Source of the DNA: Planctomycetia bacterium
GTDB lineage: Bacteria; Planctomycetota; Phycisphaerae; Phycisphaerales; SM1A02
Assembly: GCA_005776885.1 (NCBI GenBank)
Contig: SXOD01000019.1
Coordinates: 1 to 33,576 of the forward strand
Length of the DNA stretch: 33,576 bases
Direction: 5' to 3'
Shown: one piece after another, positions 1 to 7,280 of the stretch
How the letters are laid out: every line of letters begins with the position of its first letter
Numbering within the stretch: the first letter of the stretch is position 1
Notes under the pieces: model-generated
Told to the model about the DNA's origin: nothing
Seen by the model: the letters and a program-made list of their open reading frames with translations, nothing else
The model's database searches: none
Program-made: the position numbers and the translations under genes

Positions 1-1360
1 ACTCCATGAGCACGGTGCCGGAGGCCTCGACCACTCGAACCGTTCCAGGGGCGGGGACGATGAAGGTCTTGTCGAGCGACCCGTACTCCTCGGCCTTCGG
101 CGCCATGAGGCCGACATTGGGAACGCTTCCCATGGTGCGAGGGTCGAACGCGCCATGCGTGCGGCAGAACTCCAGGACCGCAGCGTAGACACCGGCGTAG
201 CAGCGGTCAGGAATGACGCACATGGCGGGCTGCAGCTTCCCCTGCGCGTTCCACATCTGGCCCGAGTCGCGCACGACCACAGGCATCGACGCATCGATGA
301 TGATGTCGCTGGGGACATGCAGGTTGGTGATGCCCTTGCCGGAATCCACCATCGCGACGGCCGGGCCAGCGGCGTAGACCGCCTGAATGTCCGACTCGAT
401 CGCCGCGCGGTCAGCCTCCCCATGCGCCGAGATCTTGGCCAGTAGGTCGCCGAACCCGTGGCTTGGGTCCACTCCCAGCCGAGAGAGCGTCGCGCCGTGC
501 TTCTCGAAGACCGGCTTGAAGTACGCACGAACGGCGAGGCCGAAGAGAACCGGGTCCGACACCTTCATCATCGTGGCCTTGAGGTGAATGGACCAGAGGA
601 GCCCCTTCGTGCGAGCCTCCGCAATCGACCGCTCGAGGAACTCCACGAGAGCATGGCGGCTCAGGAATGTGCCGTCGAGGATCTCGCCGGCCTGCAGCTT
701 GATGGTGTCCTTGAGGATCGTGACGGTGCCGTCGTTGCGGTGGAGTTCAACGCGCGCGGTCGTCGCGGCGGGAATGGTGACTGACTTCTCGTTGCCGAAG
801 AAATCGCCAGACTCCATGTGAGCCACGCACGCGGGCGAGTCCTTCGACCACGCACCCAGCCGGTGCGGATTCTTGCGCGCGTACTCCTTGACGCTCTTGG
901 CGGCTCGACGATCGGAATTGCCCTCTCGGAGGATGGGATTGACGGCGCTCCCCTTGATCGCGTCGTAGCGGGCGCGCGCGGCGCGCTCATCATCGGACCG
1001 CGGACTCTCCGGATAGTCCGGCAGCGCGTATCCGTGCGACTGCAGTTCCGCGATCGCGGCCTTCAGTTGCGGGACCGAGGCGGAGATGTTCGGCAACTTG
1101 ATGATGTTCGCTTCTGGCCTCTGGGTGAGCTGGCCCAGTTCTGACAGGGCGTCCCCGATCCGCTGCTCGGGCCTGAGGCGCTCCGGAAAGGCGGCGATGA
1201 TCCGCCCGGCGAGCGAAATGTCGCGCGTCTCGACCCTGATCCCCGCCGGCGCGGCAAAAGCCTGCACGATTGGCAGGAACGAGTAGGTCGCCAGTGCCGG
1301 CGCTTCGTCGGTATGCGTGTAGATGATCGTCGGGCTGGCGCTGGAGGGGGTCATGGACAT
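1..1360 (-). CDS. icd: Monomeric NADP-dependent isocitrate dehydrogenase, N-terminal part (cut by the left edge)
   Basis: This enzyme oxidatively decarboxylates isocitrate to 2-oxoglutarate with NADP in the cytosolic TCA cycle. The 453 visible residues follow the monomeric (about 740-residue) family closely. The start reads [20 protein letters not shown]. Further on come [29 protein letters not shown], the substrate-binding [27 protein letters not shown] and [23 protein letters not shown], in the family order. These motifs do not occur in the homodimeric isocitrate dehydrogenases. The frame stays open to the window edge, so about 290 C-terminal residues lie outside. The start is ATG at 1360, or a second ATG two codons in at 1354; neither has a clear Shine-Dalgarno sequence. 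It is divergent from the LamG gene at 1764 across a 403-bp gap. The assignment is secure; only the exact start is uncertain. Confidence 0.96.
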   Translation of the reverse strand, partial: MSMTPSSASPTIIYTHTDEAPALATYSFLPIVQAFAAPAGIRVETRDISLAGRIIAAFPERLRPEQRIGDALSELGQLTQRPEANIIKLPNISASVPQLKAAIAELQSHGYALPDYPESPRSDDERAARARYDAIKGSAVNPILREGNSDRRAAKSVKEYARKNPHRLGAWSKDSPACVAHMESGDFFGNEKSVTIPAATTARVELHRNDGTVTILKDTIKLQAGEILDGTFLSRHALVEFLERSIAEARTKGLLWSIHLKATMMKVSDPVLFGLAVRAYFKPVFEKHGATLSRLGVDPSHGFGDLLAKISAHGEADRAAIESDIQAVYAAGPAVAMVDSGKGITNLHVPSDIIIDASMPVVVRDSGQMWNAQGKLQPAMCVIPDRCYAGVYAAVLEFCRTHGAFDPRTMGSVPNVGLMAPKAEEYGSLDKTFIVPAPGTVRVVEASGTVLME

Positions 1361-1541
1361 GGGCCTGGATCTGGAGGGAGCGCATGGTGCCGGTGGTGCG
1401 CCACGCTCAGTGCGGGGTTCGGGACTTTCGACAGCGGGACACCCGCCTCGGTATCGAGCACCGAAGTCTATCGGGCGGGCGCCCAAGAAGCACTTGTGAG
1501 GGTTTGGCCACGCCGGGGACCCCCGATGCTCGGATGGGATT

Positions 1542-1587
1542 CCAGTGGTGGTTTCGTGCCGGTTTCCTGCACATTCCCACCATCAGG
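1542..1587. repeat. Structured hairpin repeat, copy 1
   Basis: This copy shares an identical core with the element at 4681-4727, about 3.1 kb away. Positions 1552-1576 (TTTC, GTGC, C, GG, TTT, CC, T, GCAC, ATTC) match base for base. The outer arms are CCAGTGGTGG (1542-1551) and CCACCATCAGG (1577-1587). They pair over TGGTGG/CCACCA, then a G-T wobble, then a mismatch, then CC/GG. The flanks are unrelated to copy 2. Lying between divergent gene starts, it is not placed as a terminator. On the minus strand the apex reads GGAAAC (GNRA-like) and the internal loop reads GAAT/GAAA. Such purine-rich loops hint that the minus-strand transcript could be the functional one. Function unknown. Confidence 0.8.
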
Positions 1588-1632
1588 ACCCGAAACCGCT
1601 GGGGAGCGGTGGAGGAAGGTGGAGAGCCACCA

Positions 1633-1652
1633 CGACGCCGCGACGCCGCGAC
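1633..1652. repeat. 8-bp tandem repeat, 2.5 copies
   Basis: CGACGCCG occurs at 1633-1640 and 1641-1648, followed by a partial CGAC at 1649-1652. It lies in non-coding DNA 112-131 bp upstream of the LamG gene start. It may be simple slippage in GC-rich sequence; no function is implied. Confidence 0.6.
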
Positions 1653-1763
1653 TTCTCCAGGAATCGTTGCGCGGGGGAGGACGAGAGGACGCATGGACAC
1701 CGGGGGAGACCGCCACGGGCATTCCATGCCCACTCCAAGTTCCTTTGAAGGAGACACACTCTC

Positions 1764-3161
1764 ATGCGCAAGTCCGACTTCATCGCCGCGATCGCCTCGG
1801 CGTTTCTGACGGTCGCCATCGTTGGGCCGGCCGTGGCCGTCGTCGCGGACAATCATGTGCTGCAGCTTGAGACCTACCCGGACTCGATGAAGATCCCACA
1901 TCAACCGAGCCTCAACCCCTCCGGAGGCCTGACCGTGGAATTCTGGATTCACTCCACCGAGCCGGATTGGGGACGCCCCATCAGCATGCGTCCAGGGGAC
2001 TCGGGCTGCTACTCCGCTACTTCCACAACTGGCGACGCAGCGTGTTCCGTGACCTTTGAGGTATTCGGGTGCGGCTCGCTGATCTTGCCACTTCAACCGT
2101 GCGAGTGGCGACACGTCGCGGTGACTGCGGATCCGACGACGGGGCTCGCCGTTGCCTATTCCGATGGCACCCCAATTGACAGCCTGAGCACCTGCGATTC
2201 ACTCGCGAGTTGCGAATGGGATATCACCCTTGGCAACACGCCGCTGTATCCGGCGACTCAGTTCACGGGTCGACTTGACAATGTTCGCATTTGGAATCGA
2301 GCACTCTCCGCCAACGAAGTTGCGTATTGGAAGGGGCACGAGATCACCCCTGACAACTCGTCGAGTGCGATCGGCCTCGTTGGATCCTGGAGCTTCGAGG
2401 ACGGCACAACTGACACGATGGGCACGAGCGACGGCATCCTGTGGGCGAATGCGGCCGTCGTCACCGACAACACGCGACCGGGCCCAATGGCACCGGTTGC
2501 CACTCAGTGGGCTCTGAGTGCCGGCGGGAATGGTCACTGGTACGCCCTCCTCGAGCTCACCGGACTCCCCCAATCAGCCGAAGGTCATTTCCTCCTGGCG
2601 GAGTCGCTCGGGGCGCACACCGCCACGATTACCTCAGAGGCCGAGAACACCTTCTGCAAGTCAATGATCGGCCTGTCGGATCCGATCATTGGCGTGCGCA
2701 AGCAGGAAGGGAACAATCAAGGTGCGTGGATCACTGGCGAACCATGGTCCTACACGGACTGGCACTGGGGAGAAGGCTCCAACTACTGGGAGAGGTATGC
2801 GAAACTGAACCACCTGTGGGTTCCCGGTGCGGCCTGGCAGGACACAGACCTGGAACCGGCCTCGGCGAGTTTGCTTGAGTGGGAGAGCGACTGCAACTCC
2901 GACGGCATCGTCGACTATGGACAGATCGCGGACGGGTCGTTGGAGGATGCGGATTCCGACGGCGTCCCGGATTGCTGCGAGTCCGGCCCCTGCTGCCCGG
3001 GTGACCTCTTCCACGACGGTATCGTCGACGGCGCAGACCTCGGCATCCTCTTGTCACAGTGGGGCGTGACGGGAGCGTCGATCGCCGACCTCGACTCGGA
3101 CGGAAGCGTCGGCGGCGCAGACTTGACCATCCTGATGTCGGGCTGGGGCAACTGTCCGTAG
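1764..3161 (+). CDS. Secreted LamG / C-type-lectin-like protein with C-terminal dockerin-like repeats
   Basis: This is a predicted 465-residue exported protein. Residues 1-29 form a Sec signal peptide (MRKSDF, a hydrophobic run to about residue 27). Residues 31-235 look like a LamG/concanavalin-like fold, with GLTVEFWIHS near the start and the typical closing motif GRLDNVRIWNRALSANEV (about 169-186). Residues 256-374 resemble a C-type lectin domain (HWYALLEL, AHTATITSEAEN, WSYTDWHWGEGSNYWE, LEWES). Residues 376-465 hold calcium-loop-like repeats (SDCNSDGIVDYGQ, DADSDGVPDC) and then two dockerin-like repeats, DGIVDGADLGILLSQWG and DLDSDGSVGGADLTILMSGWG. No PEP-CTERM tail or transmembrane anchor is visible. 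Cysteine is abundant, so disulfides are likely. Shine-Dalgarno AAGGAG at 1748-1753 supports the ATG at 1764. The ligand is unknown; carbohydrate or surface binding is inferred from the folds. Confidence 0.88.
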   Translation: MRKSDFIAAIASAFLTVAIVGPAVAVVADNHVLQLETYPDSMKIPHQPSLNPSGGLTVEFWIHSTEPDWGRPISMRPGDSGCYSATSTTGDAACSVTFEVFGCGSLILPLQPCEWRHVAVTADPTTGLAVAYSDGTPIDSLSTCDSLASCEWDITLGNTPLYPATQFTGRLDNVRIWNRALSANEVAYWKGHEITPDNSSSAIGLVGSWSFEDGTTDTMGTSDGILWANAAVVTDNTRPGPMAPVATQWALSAGGNGHWYALLELTGLPQSAEGHFLLAESLGAHTATITSEAENTFCKSMIGLSDPIIGVRKQEGNNQGAWITGEPWSYTDWHWGEGSNYWERYAKLNHLWVPGAAWQDTDLEPASASLLEWESDCNSDGIVDYGQIADGSLEDADSDGVPDCCESGPCCPGDLFHDGIVDGADLGILLSQWGVTGASIADLDSDGSVGGADLTILMSGWGNCP

Positions 3162-3215
3162 CGGCCGGGAGCCATCGCCCCCCGCACCCTCGGGCCCCCG
3201 GGCTAGAGTCCACGC

Positions 3216-4634
3216 ATGGCAGACATCACCCGTCGCGTCGCGCTCTCGCAATCCGCACTCGCGCTTGGGGGGTTGGCCGCCGCCGCGTGGTCGCCAAGTC
3301 TCCTTGCGTCGTCGCTTGGCGCCTCCTCGCCGAGTCCTCGCGCACGCCCCCGCGCGCGCCCTGGCCGGCTGGGCAAGCTGCGCATCTACCAGATCGGCGT
3401 CGGCGGGACGATTGCACCGCACGACCGCGAGCAACTCACACAACATCCCGACGTGGAAATCGCTGGACTGTGCGATGTCGATTCCGACGCACTGGCCAAG
3501 GTGTCCGCGGAATTCCCTTCCGCTTTCACCTGCAAGGACTTCCGCGATGGCTTCACCAAGCACGCGGACTCGTTCGATGCTGTCATCGTCTGCACGCCCG
3601 ACCACAACCACTGCGTACCGATGCAGTGGTCGCTTCGAGCCGGCAAACACACCTACGGGCAGAAGCCGCTGGTGCAGCAACTCTCCGAAGTGAAGTCCAT
3701 GCAGAGCGCCATCGCCTCGAATCCTTCGCTGGTGACGCAGGTGGGCAATCAGCGCATGGGTCCAGAGGGCCGGCAGCACGCCGTAAACATCGTGCGTGAC
3801 GGACTCCTTGGCCCAGCACGCGAGGCCTATGTGTGGGTCGACGGCCCGCCCGACGACGGCAGCTTCTACTTCTATTACGGCGGGCTGAAGGAGCCTTCTC
3901 CGCCGCCGGCCAACCTGGACTGGGAGCTCTGGCTCGGCTGCGCGCAGGACGCGCCATTCCGCGAGGGTCTGGGACCCATCCGCTGGCGCAGTTCGTGGGA
4001 TTACGGCACCGGGCAACTGGGCGATTGGTGCACGCACCTCCTGGATGTTCCGTACTACGCGCTTGAGTTGCCATCGCCGATTGCCGTGCAGGCGCAGACG
4101 CACTGGCCCAGCGACTTCTATCACGCGCAGCATGTGGCCTCGACCCTCACCTACCCCGTGACCGGCCCTCGGTTTGCCAACAACCGATTCGTCATGCACT
4201 ACTGCGACAAGGGCCAGTACCCCTCGCGCGCGGCACTTGGCTTGCCGGCCGGGACCTTTGGCGGGCACGGAACGCTCATCGCGTGCGAGGGTGGCGTGAT
4301 GCAGGTCAATCCAGAGGGCGATGTGAATGTCTGGATCGACGGCAAGGAAGTGGACTGGAGGAAGCTGCCGGGGCTGCGCGCGGTGCAGGCTCGCAACCAC
4401 TGGCACTCGTGGATCGACAAGATCCTGGGCCGCGAGGCTTTCGTGCAGACGCCGTTCTCTGTGGGCGTGCAGCTCGCGGAGGCTGGCTTGCTGTGCGCCA
4501 AGGCGGCGCGATATCCCGGGCAGGAACTCCGATGGGACTTGCCGTCGCTCACCTTCACGAACAACGAGGAAGCCACGAAGTCCATCGTGCGCCGGGACTA
4601 CCGTTCGGGCTTTGAGCCGCCGTACCCGGCGTGA
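3216..4634 (+). CDS. Tat-exported Gfo/Idh/MocA family oxidoreductase
   Basis: This 472-residue protein belongs to the glucose-fructose oxidoreductase / inositol dehydrogenase superfamily, which acts on sugars or polyols with NAD(P). The N-terminus carries a twin-arginine signal (TRRVALSQSALALGGLAA, residues 5-22). A Rossmann start follows (LRIYQIGVGGT, about 55-65), then DVDSDALAKV (about 87-96) and VIVCTPDHNH (about 123-132). At the usual EKP catalytic site the sequence is GQKP (about 148-151), so Glu is replaced by Gln. The C-terminal part has the WRSSWDYGTGQLGDWCTH stretch typical of large planctomycetal family members. The gap to the upstream LamG gene is 54 bp, so cotranscription is plausible. 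Substrate is unknown. A ThuA-domain gene follows at 4762, a pairing often seen in Planctomycetes. Confidence 0.92.
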   Translation: MADITRRVALSQSALALGGLAAAAWSPSLLASSLGASSPSPRARPRARPGRLGKLRIYQIGVGGTIAPHDREQLTQHPDVEIAGLCDVDSDALAKVSAEFPSAFTCKDFRDGFTKHADSFDAVIVCTPDHNHCVPMQWSLRAGKHTYGQKPLVQQLSEVKSMQSAIASNPSLVTQVGNQRMGPEGRQHAVNIVRDGLLGPAREAYVWVDGPPDDGSFYFYYGGLKEPSPPPANLDWELWLGCAQDAPFREGLGPIRWRSSWDYGTGQLGDWCTHLLDVPYYALELPSPIAVQAQTHWPSDFYHAQHVASTLTYPVTGPRFANNRFVMHYCDKGQYPSRAALGLPAGTFGGHGTLIACEGGVMQVNPEGDVNVWIDGKEVDWRKLPGLRAVQARNHWHSWIDKILGREAFVQTPFSVGVQLAEAGLLCAKAARYPGQELRWDLPSLTFTNNEEATKSIVRRDYRSGFEPPYPA

Positions 4635-4645
4635 GTGACGTTGCT

Positions 4646-4659
4646 GGACGCCCGCGTCC
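4646..4659. terminator. Possible small hairpin after the oxidoreductase gene
   Basis: GGACG (4646-4650) and CGTCC (4655-4659) pair around a 4-base CCCG loop, 12 bp after the stop codon at 4634. There is no T-run behind it, so this is at most a weak terminator or mRNA-end hairpin. Confidence 0.25.
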
Positions 4660-4680
4660 CGTGCTTCTCCCAAACGCCTG

Positions 4681-4727
4681 CCCAGTGGTGGTTTCGTGCC
4701 GGTTTCCTGCACATTCCCACCACTGGG
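4681..4727. repeat. Structured hairpin repeat, copy 2 (perfect outer stem)
   Basis: Outer arms CCCAGTGGTGG (4681-4691) and CCACCACTGGG (4717-4727) are perfect 11-bp complements. Inside lie a symmetric 4x4 internal loop (TTTC/ATTC), a GTGC/GCAC stem, a C/T mismatch and a GG/CC pair closing a TTT loop. The 25-base core (4692-4716) is identical to that of copy 1 (1552-1576). It ends 34 bp before the ThuA gene start at 4762 and begins 46 bp after the oxidoreductase stop. No T-run follows. It could be a cis-regulatory RNA, a small-RNA module or a dispersed extragenic repeat; the sequence alone does not decide. Confidence 0.85.
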
Positions 4728-4761
4728 ACGCTCGATCGTGCGGGAAGTAGATTCGGCGGGC

Positions 4762-5790
4762 ATGACTGACGACCCATCCAAGGAGACACCGCCGGCGACC
4801 ACCGCGCCGCGCCTCAAGGCTCCGGCCTGGACCCATGTTGCCGCCGTACTGGCCGCGCTCGCCACGACCTTCGGCATCTTCTGGTGGATCGGGAGCATGG
4901 AGTTCCCCGAGGCTCCCGCCGGGGAACTCGATACGGTTGCGGCAGCCCAATCCACCCTCACGCCAACGCTCGATCCCGCGCCCGCGGAAGCCACCCGCAA
5001 TCGTCTTCTCATCTTCACCAAGACCGCGGGTTTCCGACACGACTCCATTCCCGAAGGAATCGTTGCGGTCACCGAGATCGGCGGGTCCCTCGGCCTCGGT
5101 GTGACCGCCACGGAGGACGCCACCTCCTTCACTCACGACAACCTCGCCCACTGCGCCGCCGTGGTCTTCCTGAATACCACCGGCGATGTCCTGGATGATG
5201 CGCAACAGAGAGTGTTTGAGGAGTACATCGCCTCCGGCGGCGCGTATGTCGGTGTCCACTCCGCCGCCGACACGGAATACGACTGGTCGTTCTATGGAAA
5301 CCTCGTGGGTGCCTACTTCCAGAAGCACCCGCGCATCCAGGAGGCCACCGTGGAGCTCAAGGTGGACGACCACCCCGCGACCCGAGGCATCGACCGATTC
5401 TGGAACCGCACCGACGAGTGGTACGACTACCGCGCCGCGCCACGCGTTGGCGTGACGGTGCTGGCGACACTGGACGAGTCGTCCTACGACGGCGGTTCGA
5501 TGTTTGGCAACCACCCGATCGCGTGGTGCCAAGAGATCGCCGCACCGCCCGGCTCCGCATCCGCCCCGGGGGCAAGTCCCCTCCCTGCCCGCGCGATCTA
5601 TACCGGCGGTGGCCACACCAAGGAGTCGTATTCCGAACCGGCGTTTCTTCGGCATCTCACCGGCTCCCTCGCGTGGGCAACCCGGCGCGAAATCCCGGAG
5701 GAACAACCCTCCGCGGAACCAATCTCCCGTGCGCCAGCCGCGCCCGCGCAGGAACCAGCGCCCAATAGTGCGCCTGTGCCGACTGAATAA
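4762..5790 (+). CDS. Membrane-anchored ThuA-domain protein
   Basis: This 342-residue protein carries a ThuA (trehalose utilisation, amidotransferase-like) domain. Residues 1-24 are a short cytoplasmic tail and about 25-45 form one transmembrane helix (HVAAVLAALATTFGIFWWIG). A Pro/Ala-rich linker leads to the ThuA domain at about 80-315. It begins RLLIFTKTAGFRHDSIPEG and includes AAVVFLNTTGDVLDDAQQ, GGAYVGVHSAADTEYDW, HPATRGI, TDEWYDYR, HPIAWC and ARAIYTGGGHTKESY, all family hallmarks. The ATG at 4762 is preferred over an upstream in-frame codon at 4696, because that one falls inside the hairpin repeat. ThuA domains commonly neighbour Gfo/Idh/MocA oxidoreductases, as here. The biochemical role of the domain is not settled. 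A transporter or sugar-metabolism role is only inferred from context. Confidence 0.88.
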   Translation: MTDDPSKETPPATTAPRLKAPAWTHVAAVLAALATTFGIFWWIGSMEFPEAPAGELDTVAAAQSTLTPTLDPAPAEATRNRLLIFTKTAGFRHDSIPEGIVAVTEIGGSLGLGVTATEDATSFTHDNLAHCAAVVFLNTTGDVLDDAQQRVFEEYIASGGAYVGVHSAADTEYDWSFYGNLVGAYFQKHPRIQEATVELKVDDHPATRGIDRFWNRTDEWYDYRAAPRVGVTVLATLDESSYDGGSMFGNHPIAWCQEIAAPPGSASAPGASPLPARAIYTGGGHTKESYSEPAFLRHLTGSLAWATRREIPEEQPSAEPISRAPAAPAQEPAPNSAPVPTE

Positions 5791-5815
5791 ACGGTATTCT
5801 GGTATTGTGTTGGGG

Positions 5816-6193
5816 ATGACCACGACATACCAAGAAGTCCTCCAGCAAATCGCCCAGCTCAAGTCCGAGGCCGAGTCGCTCCGCCAGGCCGCGATCATCG
5901 AGACCAAGGAACGCATCAAGTCTCTCATGGATGGGCACGGCCTCACCTGGGCTGAAGTCGGCGCACCGGCCGACACCCGCGCGCGAGAGACCGGCGAGCA
6001 CGGCCGCGCCGCTCGCTCCAACAAGTCTTCGAACCGGAGCAAGGCCACCAAGGACGGTCGCTCAGTCGTCAAGCCGAAGTACAGGGACCCCAAGTCCGGC
6101 GAGACCTGGAGCGGTCGGGGCAAGACTCCTCGCTGGATGGCCGCCGAGCTCAAGAAGGGCAAGAGTCGAGAGCAGTTTGCGATCGTGCGCTGA
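5816..6193 (+). CDS. H-NS family DNA-binding protein
   Basis: This 125-residue protein resembles the proteobacterial H-NS/MvaT-like histone family. The N-terminus (about 3-38) is a charged helical oligomerisation region (YQEVLQQIAQLKSEAESLRQ). A 'GLTWAEVGAP' turn (42-51) and a Lys/Ser-rich linker (about 60-87) follow. The C-terminal module at 89-122 has the family signature YRDPKSGETWSGRGKTPRW, then MAAELKKGKSREQFAI. The GRGKTP loop is the AT-hook-like element that enters the minor groove of AT-rich DNA. The ATG at 5816 is chosen because it begins the conserved helix; the longer frame upstream overlaps the ThuA gene. The 25-bp gap before it is locally AT-rich (TATTCT at 5795, TATTGT at 5803) and may hold a promoter. 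In Proteobacteria such proteins silence AT-rich, often foreign, DNA. Confidence 0.9.
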   Translation: MTTTYQEVLQQIAQLKSEAESLRQAAIIETKERIKSLMDGHGLTWAEVGAPADTRARETGEHGRAARSNKSSNRSKATKDGRSVVKPKYRDPKSGETWSGRGKTPRWMAAELKKGKSREQFAIVR

Positions 6194-6241
6194 ATCCGAC
6201 GGAGATCGTCCCGAGCCTTGCGCGTGCGGCCAAGTGTCCTC

Positions 6242-7237
6242 ATGAACCAGTTCAGGTGTGCGCTCGCGCTCGCGCTGCTTTTCATGGTTGCACTGGGTGG
6301 GCGGTGCGTCCAGCGCGAGTCCACTCCGCCGGCGACGGCCACCGCGGTCACTGCTACAGTCGACTCCGGTGCTTTCACAGTCGCTCCCCCGCCAGTCGCG
6401 CCGCCTCCACGCCGCGCCCCCACCACTCGCACGTGGAGCGTCGACGGAGTGGAACGGGTCGCCATCGTGGTGCCCCCGGCGGTGGTGCCAACGGTCGCCA
6501 GCACTGGTGACTCCAGCACGGGGGGATCCGCAGTGGCCGCCGGCGCCATCACCCCGCACGCCATCGTCTTCGTCTTCCACGGCCACGGTGGCAACGCTCG
6601 ACAGGTCCGCAGGAGTTACGACATCGAGGAGCAGTGGCCGGAGGCGATGTTTGTCTATCCGCAGGGACTGCGAACTCCTGGTCAGTTGACCGATCCAGAG
6701 GGGAATCGCAGCGGCTGGCAGTCAGGACCCGGCGCGATGAACGATCGAGACCTGCACTTCTTCGATGCGATGCTCGAGTCGCTCCTTGCGTCGGGCGGCG
6801 ATCGAACGCGCGTCTACTCGACAGGCCACTCCAACGGCGGCGGTTTCACCTACCTCCTCTGGAGCACGCGTGGCGACACACTGGCGGCGATCGCACCGAG
6901 CGCTGCCGCTGCGGGGCGACTTGCCCAGGGAGGACTTCCAGCCAGCCCGATGCCGGTCATGCACATCGGTGCCACCAACGATCCGCTGGTCAAGTGGGAG
7001 TGGCAGGCGATGACGATTGATGGCGTCAAGGCACTCAATGGCTGCGCGAGCGCCCCTCAACCGTTTCCCAAGGGCACCACCAACGCCCGCGGCCTCATCT
7101 ACCGATCCGACTCCGGCACGCCCGTCGTCACCTACATCTCCAATGGCGGACACACGTTCGATCGATCGTCGCCGCCCGTGATCGTGGAATTCTTCAAGAA
7201 GTGTCGACGAGTGGCTGCCGCCCCGCCTCCCGCCTGA
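6242..7237 (+). CDS. Secreted CE1-type esterase (PHB depolymerase / feruloyl esterase-like)
   Basis: This is a 331-residue exported alpha/beta hydrolase. Residues 1-22 are a signal sequence (MNQFRCALALALLFMVALGG), followed by a Pro/Ala/Thr-rich linker to about 60. The catalytic domain shows an oxyanion-hole motif FHGHGGN (112-118), YPQGL (139-143), the nucleophile elbow GHSNGG (Ser197), an acid candidate in GATNDPLV (Asp247) and NGGHTF (His304). This order and spacing match the LpqC/PHB-depolymerase-like esterase family. ATG 6242 is chosen over a TTG at 6218, because the signal peptide begins at the ATG. RC at 21-22 does not fit a lipobox well. The substrate, whether polyester, feruloylated polysaccharide or acetyl ester, cannot be told from sequence. 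It converges with the MFS gene at 7271. Confidence 0.87.
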   Translation: MNQFRCALALALLFMVALGGRCVQRESTPPATATAVTATVDSGAFTVAPPPVAPPPRRAPTTRTWSVDGVERVAIVVPPAVVPTVASTGDSSTGGSAVAAGAITPHAIVFVFHGHGGNARQVRRSYDIEEQWPEAMFVYPQGLRTPGQLTDPEGNRSGWQSGPGAMNDRDLHFFDAMLESLLASGGDRTRVYSTGHSNGGGFTYLLWSTRGDTLAAIAPSAAAAGRLAQGGLPASPMPVMHIGATNDPLVKWEWQAMTIDGVKALNGCASAPQPFPKGTTNARGLIYRSDSGTPVVTYISNGGHTFDRSSPPVIVEFFKKCRRVAAAPPPA

Positions 7238-7255
7238 GTCGGTGGAGTTGAGCGG

Positions 7256-7280
7256 GGAGGTGGTTCCCCCCTACACCTCC
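7256..7280. terminator. Possible bidirectional terminator hairpin between convergent genes
   Basis: GGAGGTG (7256-7262) pairs perfectly with CACCTCC (7274-7280) around an 11-base loop. It lies 19 bp after the esterase stop and spans the stop codon of the converging MFS gene. No T-run is present on either strand, so termination is a guess from position. Confidence 0.4.

Larger units (their letters stand above)
1361..1763. other. 403-bp intergenic region between divergent genes
   Basis: This is the longest non-coding stretch in the window. Open frames cross it, but none resembles a known protein or shows a Shine-Dalgarno and start of its own. It holds one copy of the hairpin repeat (1542-1587) and a short 8-bp tandem repeat (1633-1652). 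A good Shine-Dalgarno (AAGGAG, 1748-1753) sits just before the gene at 1764. Promoters for both flanking genes must lie here, but I could not pick convincing -35/-10 boxes. Confidence 0.7.

Noticed and set aside
1407-2114. A minus-strand frame sharing [11 protein letters not shown] with another short frame at 4598-4789
   Set aside because: The shared peptide only reflects the DNA hairpin repeat read on the minus strand. The frames are otherwise unrelated and overlap real genes.
3170-3205. Possible hairpin in the GC-rich gap before the first oxidoreductase
   Set aside because: The GGGCCCCCGGG stretch is nearly self-complementary, but pairing outside the core is poor and the context is ordinary GC-rich sequence.
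1542-4727. Composite mobile element bounded by the two hairpin copies as direct repeats
   Set aside because: No transposase, integrase or target-site duplication is seen, and the genes between look native. The copies are better treated as separate extragenic elements.
4681-4727. Integron attC site or rho-independent terminator
   Set aside because: There are no attC core sites (GTTRRRY/RYYYAAC). No T-run follows the stem, and the other copy lies between divergent gene starts.
3054-5132. A 692-codon open frame on the minus strand antisense to the oxidoreductase and ThuA genes
   Set aside because: Arg/Val/Ala/His-rich translation with no family motifs. It is opposite two clear genes and crosses the hairpin repeat; it reflects GC-rich third positions.
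4555-6594. A 679-codon minus-strand frame
   Set aside because: It is antisense to the ThuA, H-NS and esterase genes, all of which have recognisable catalytic or binding motifs. Its own translation looks random.
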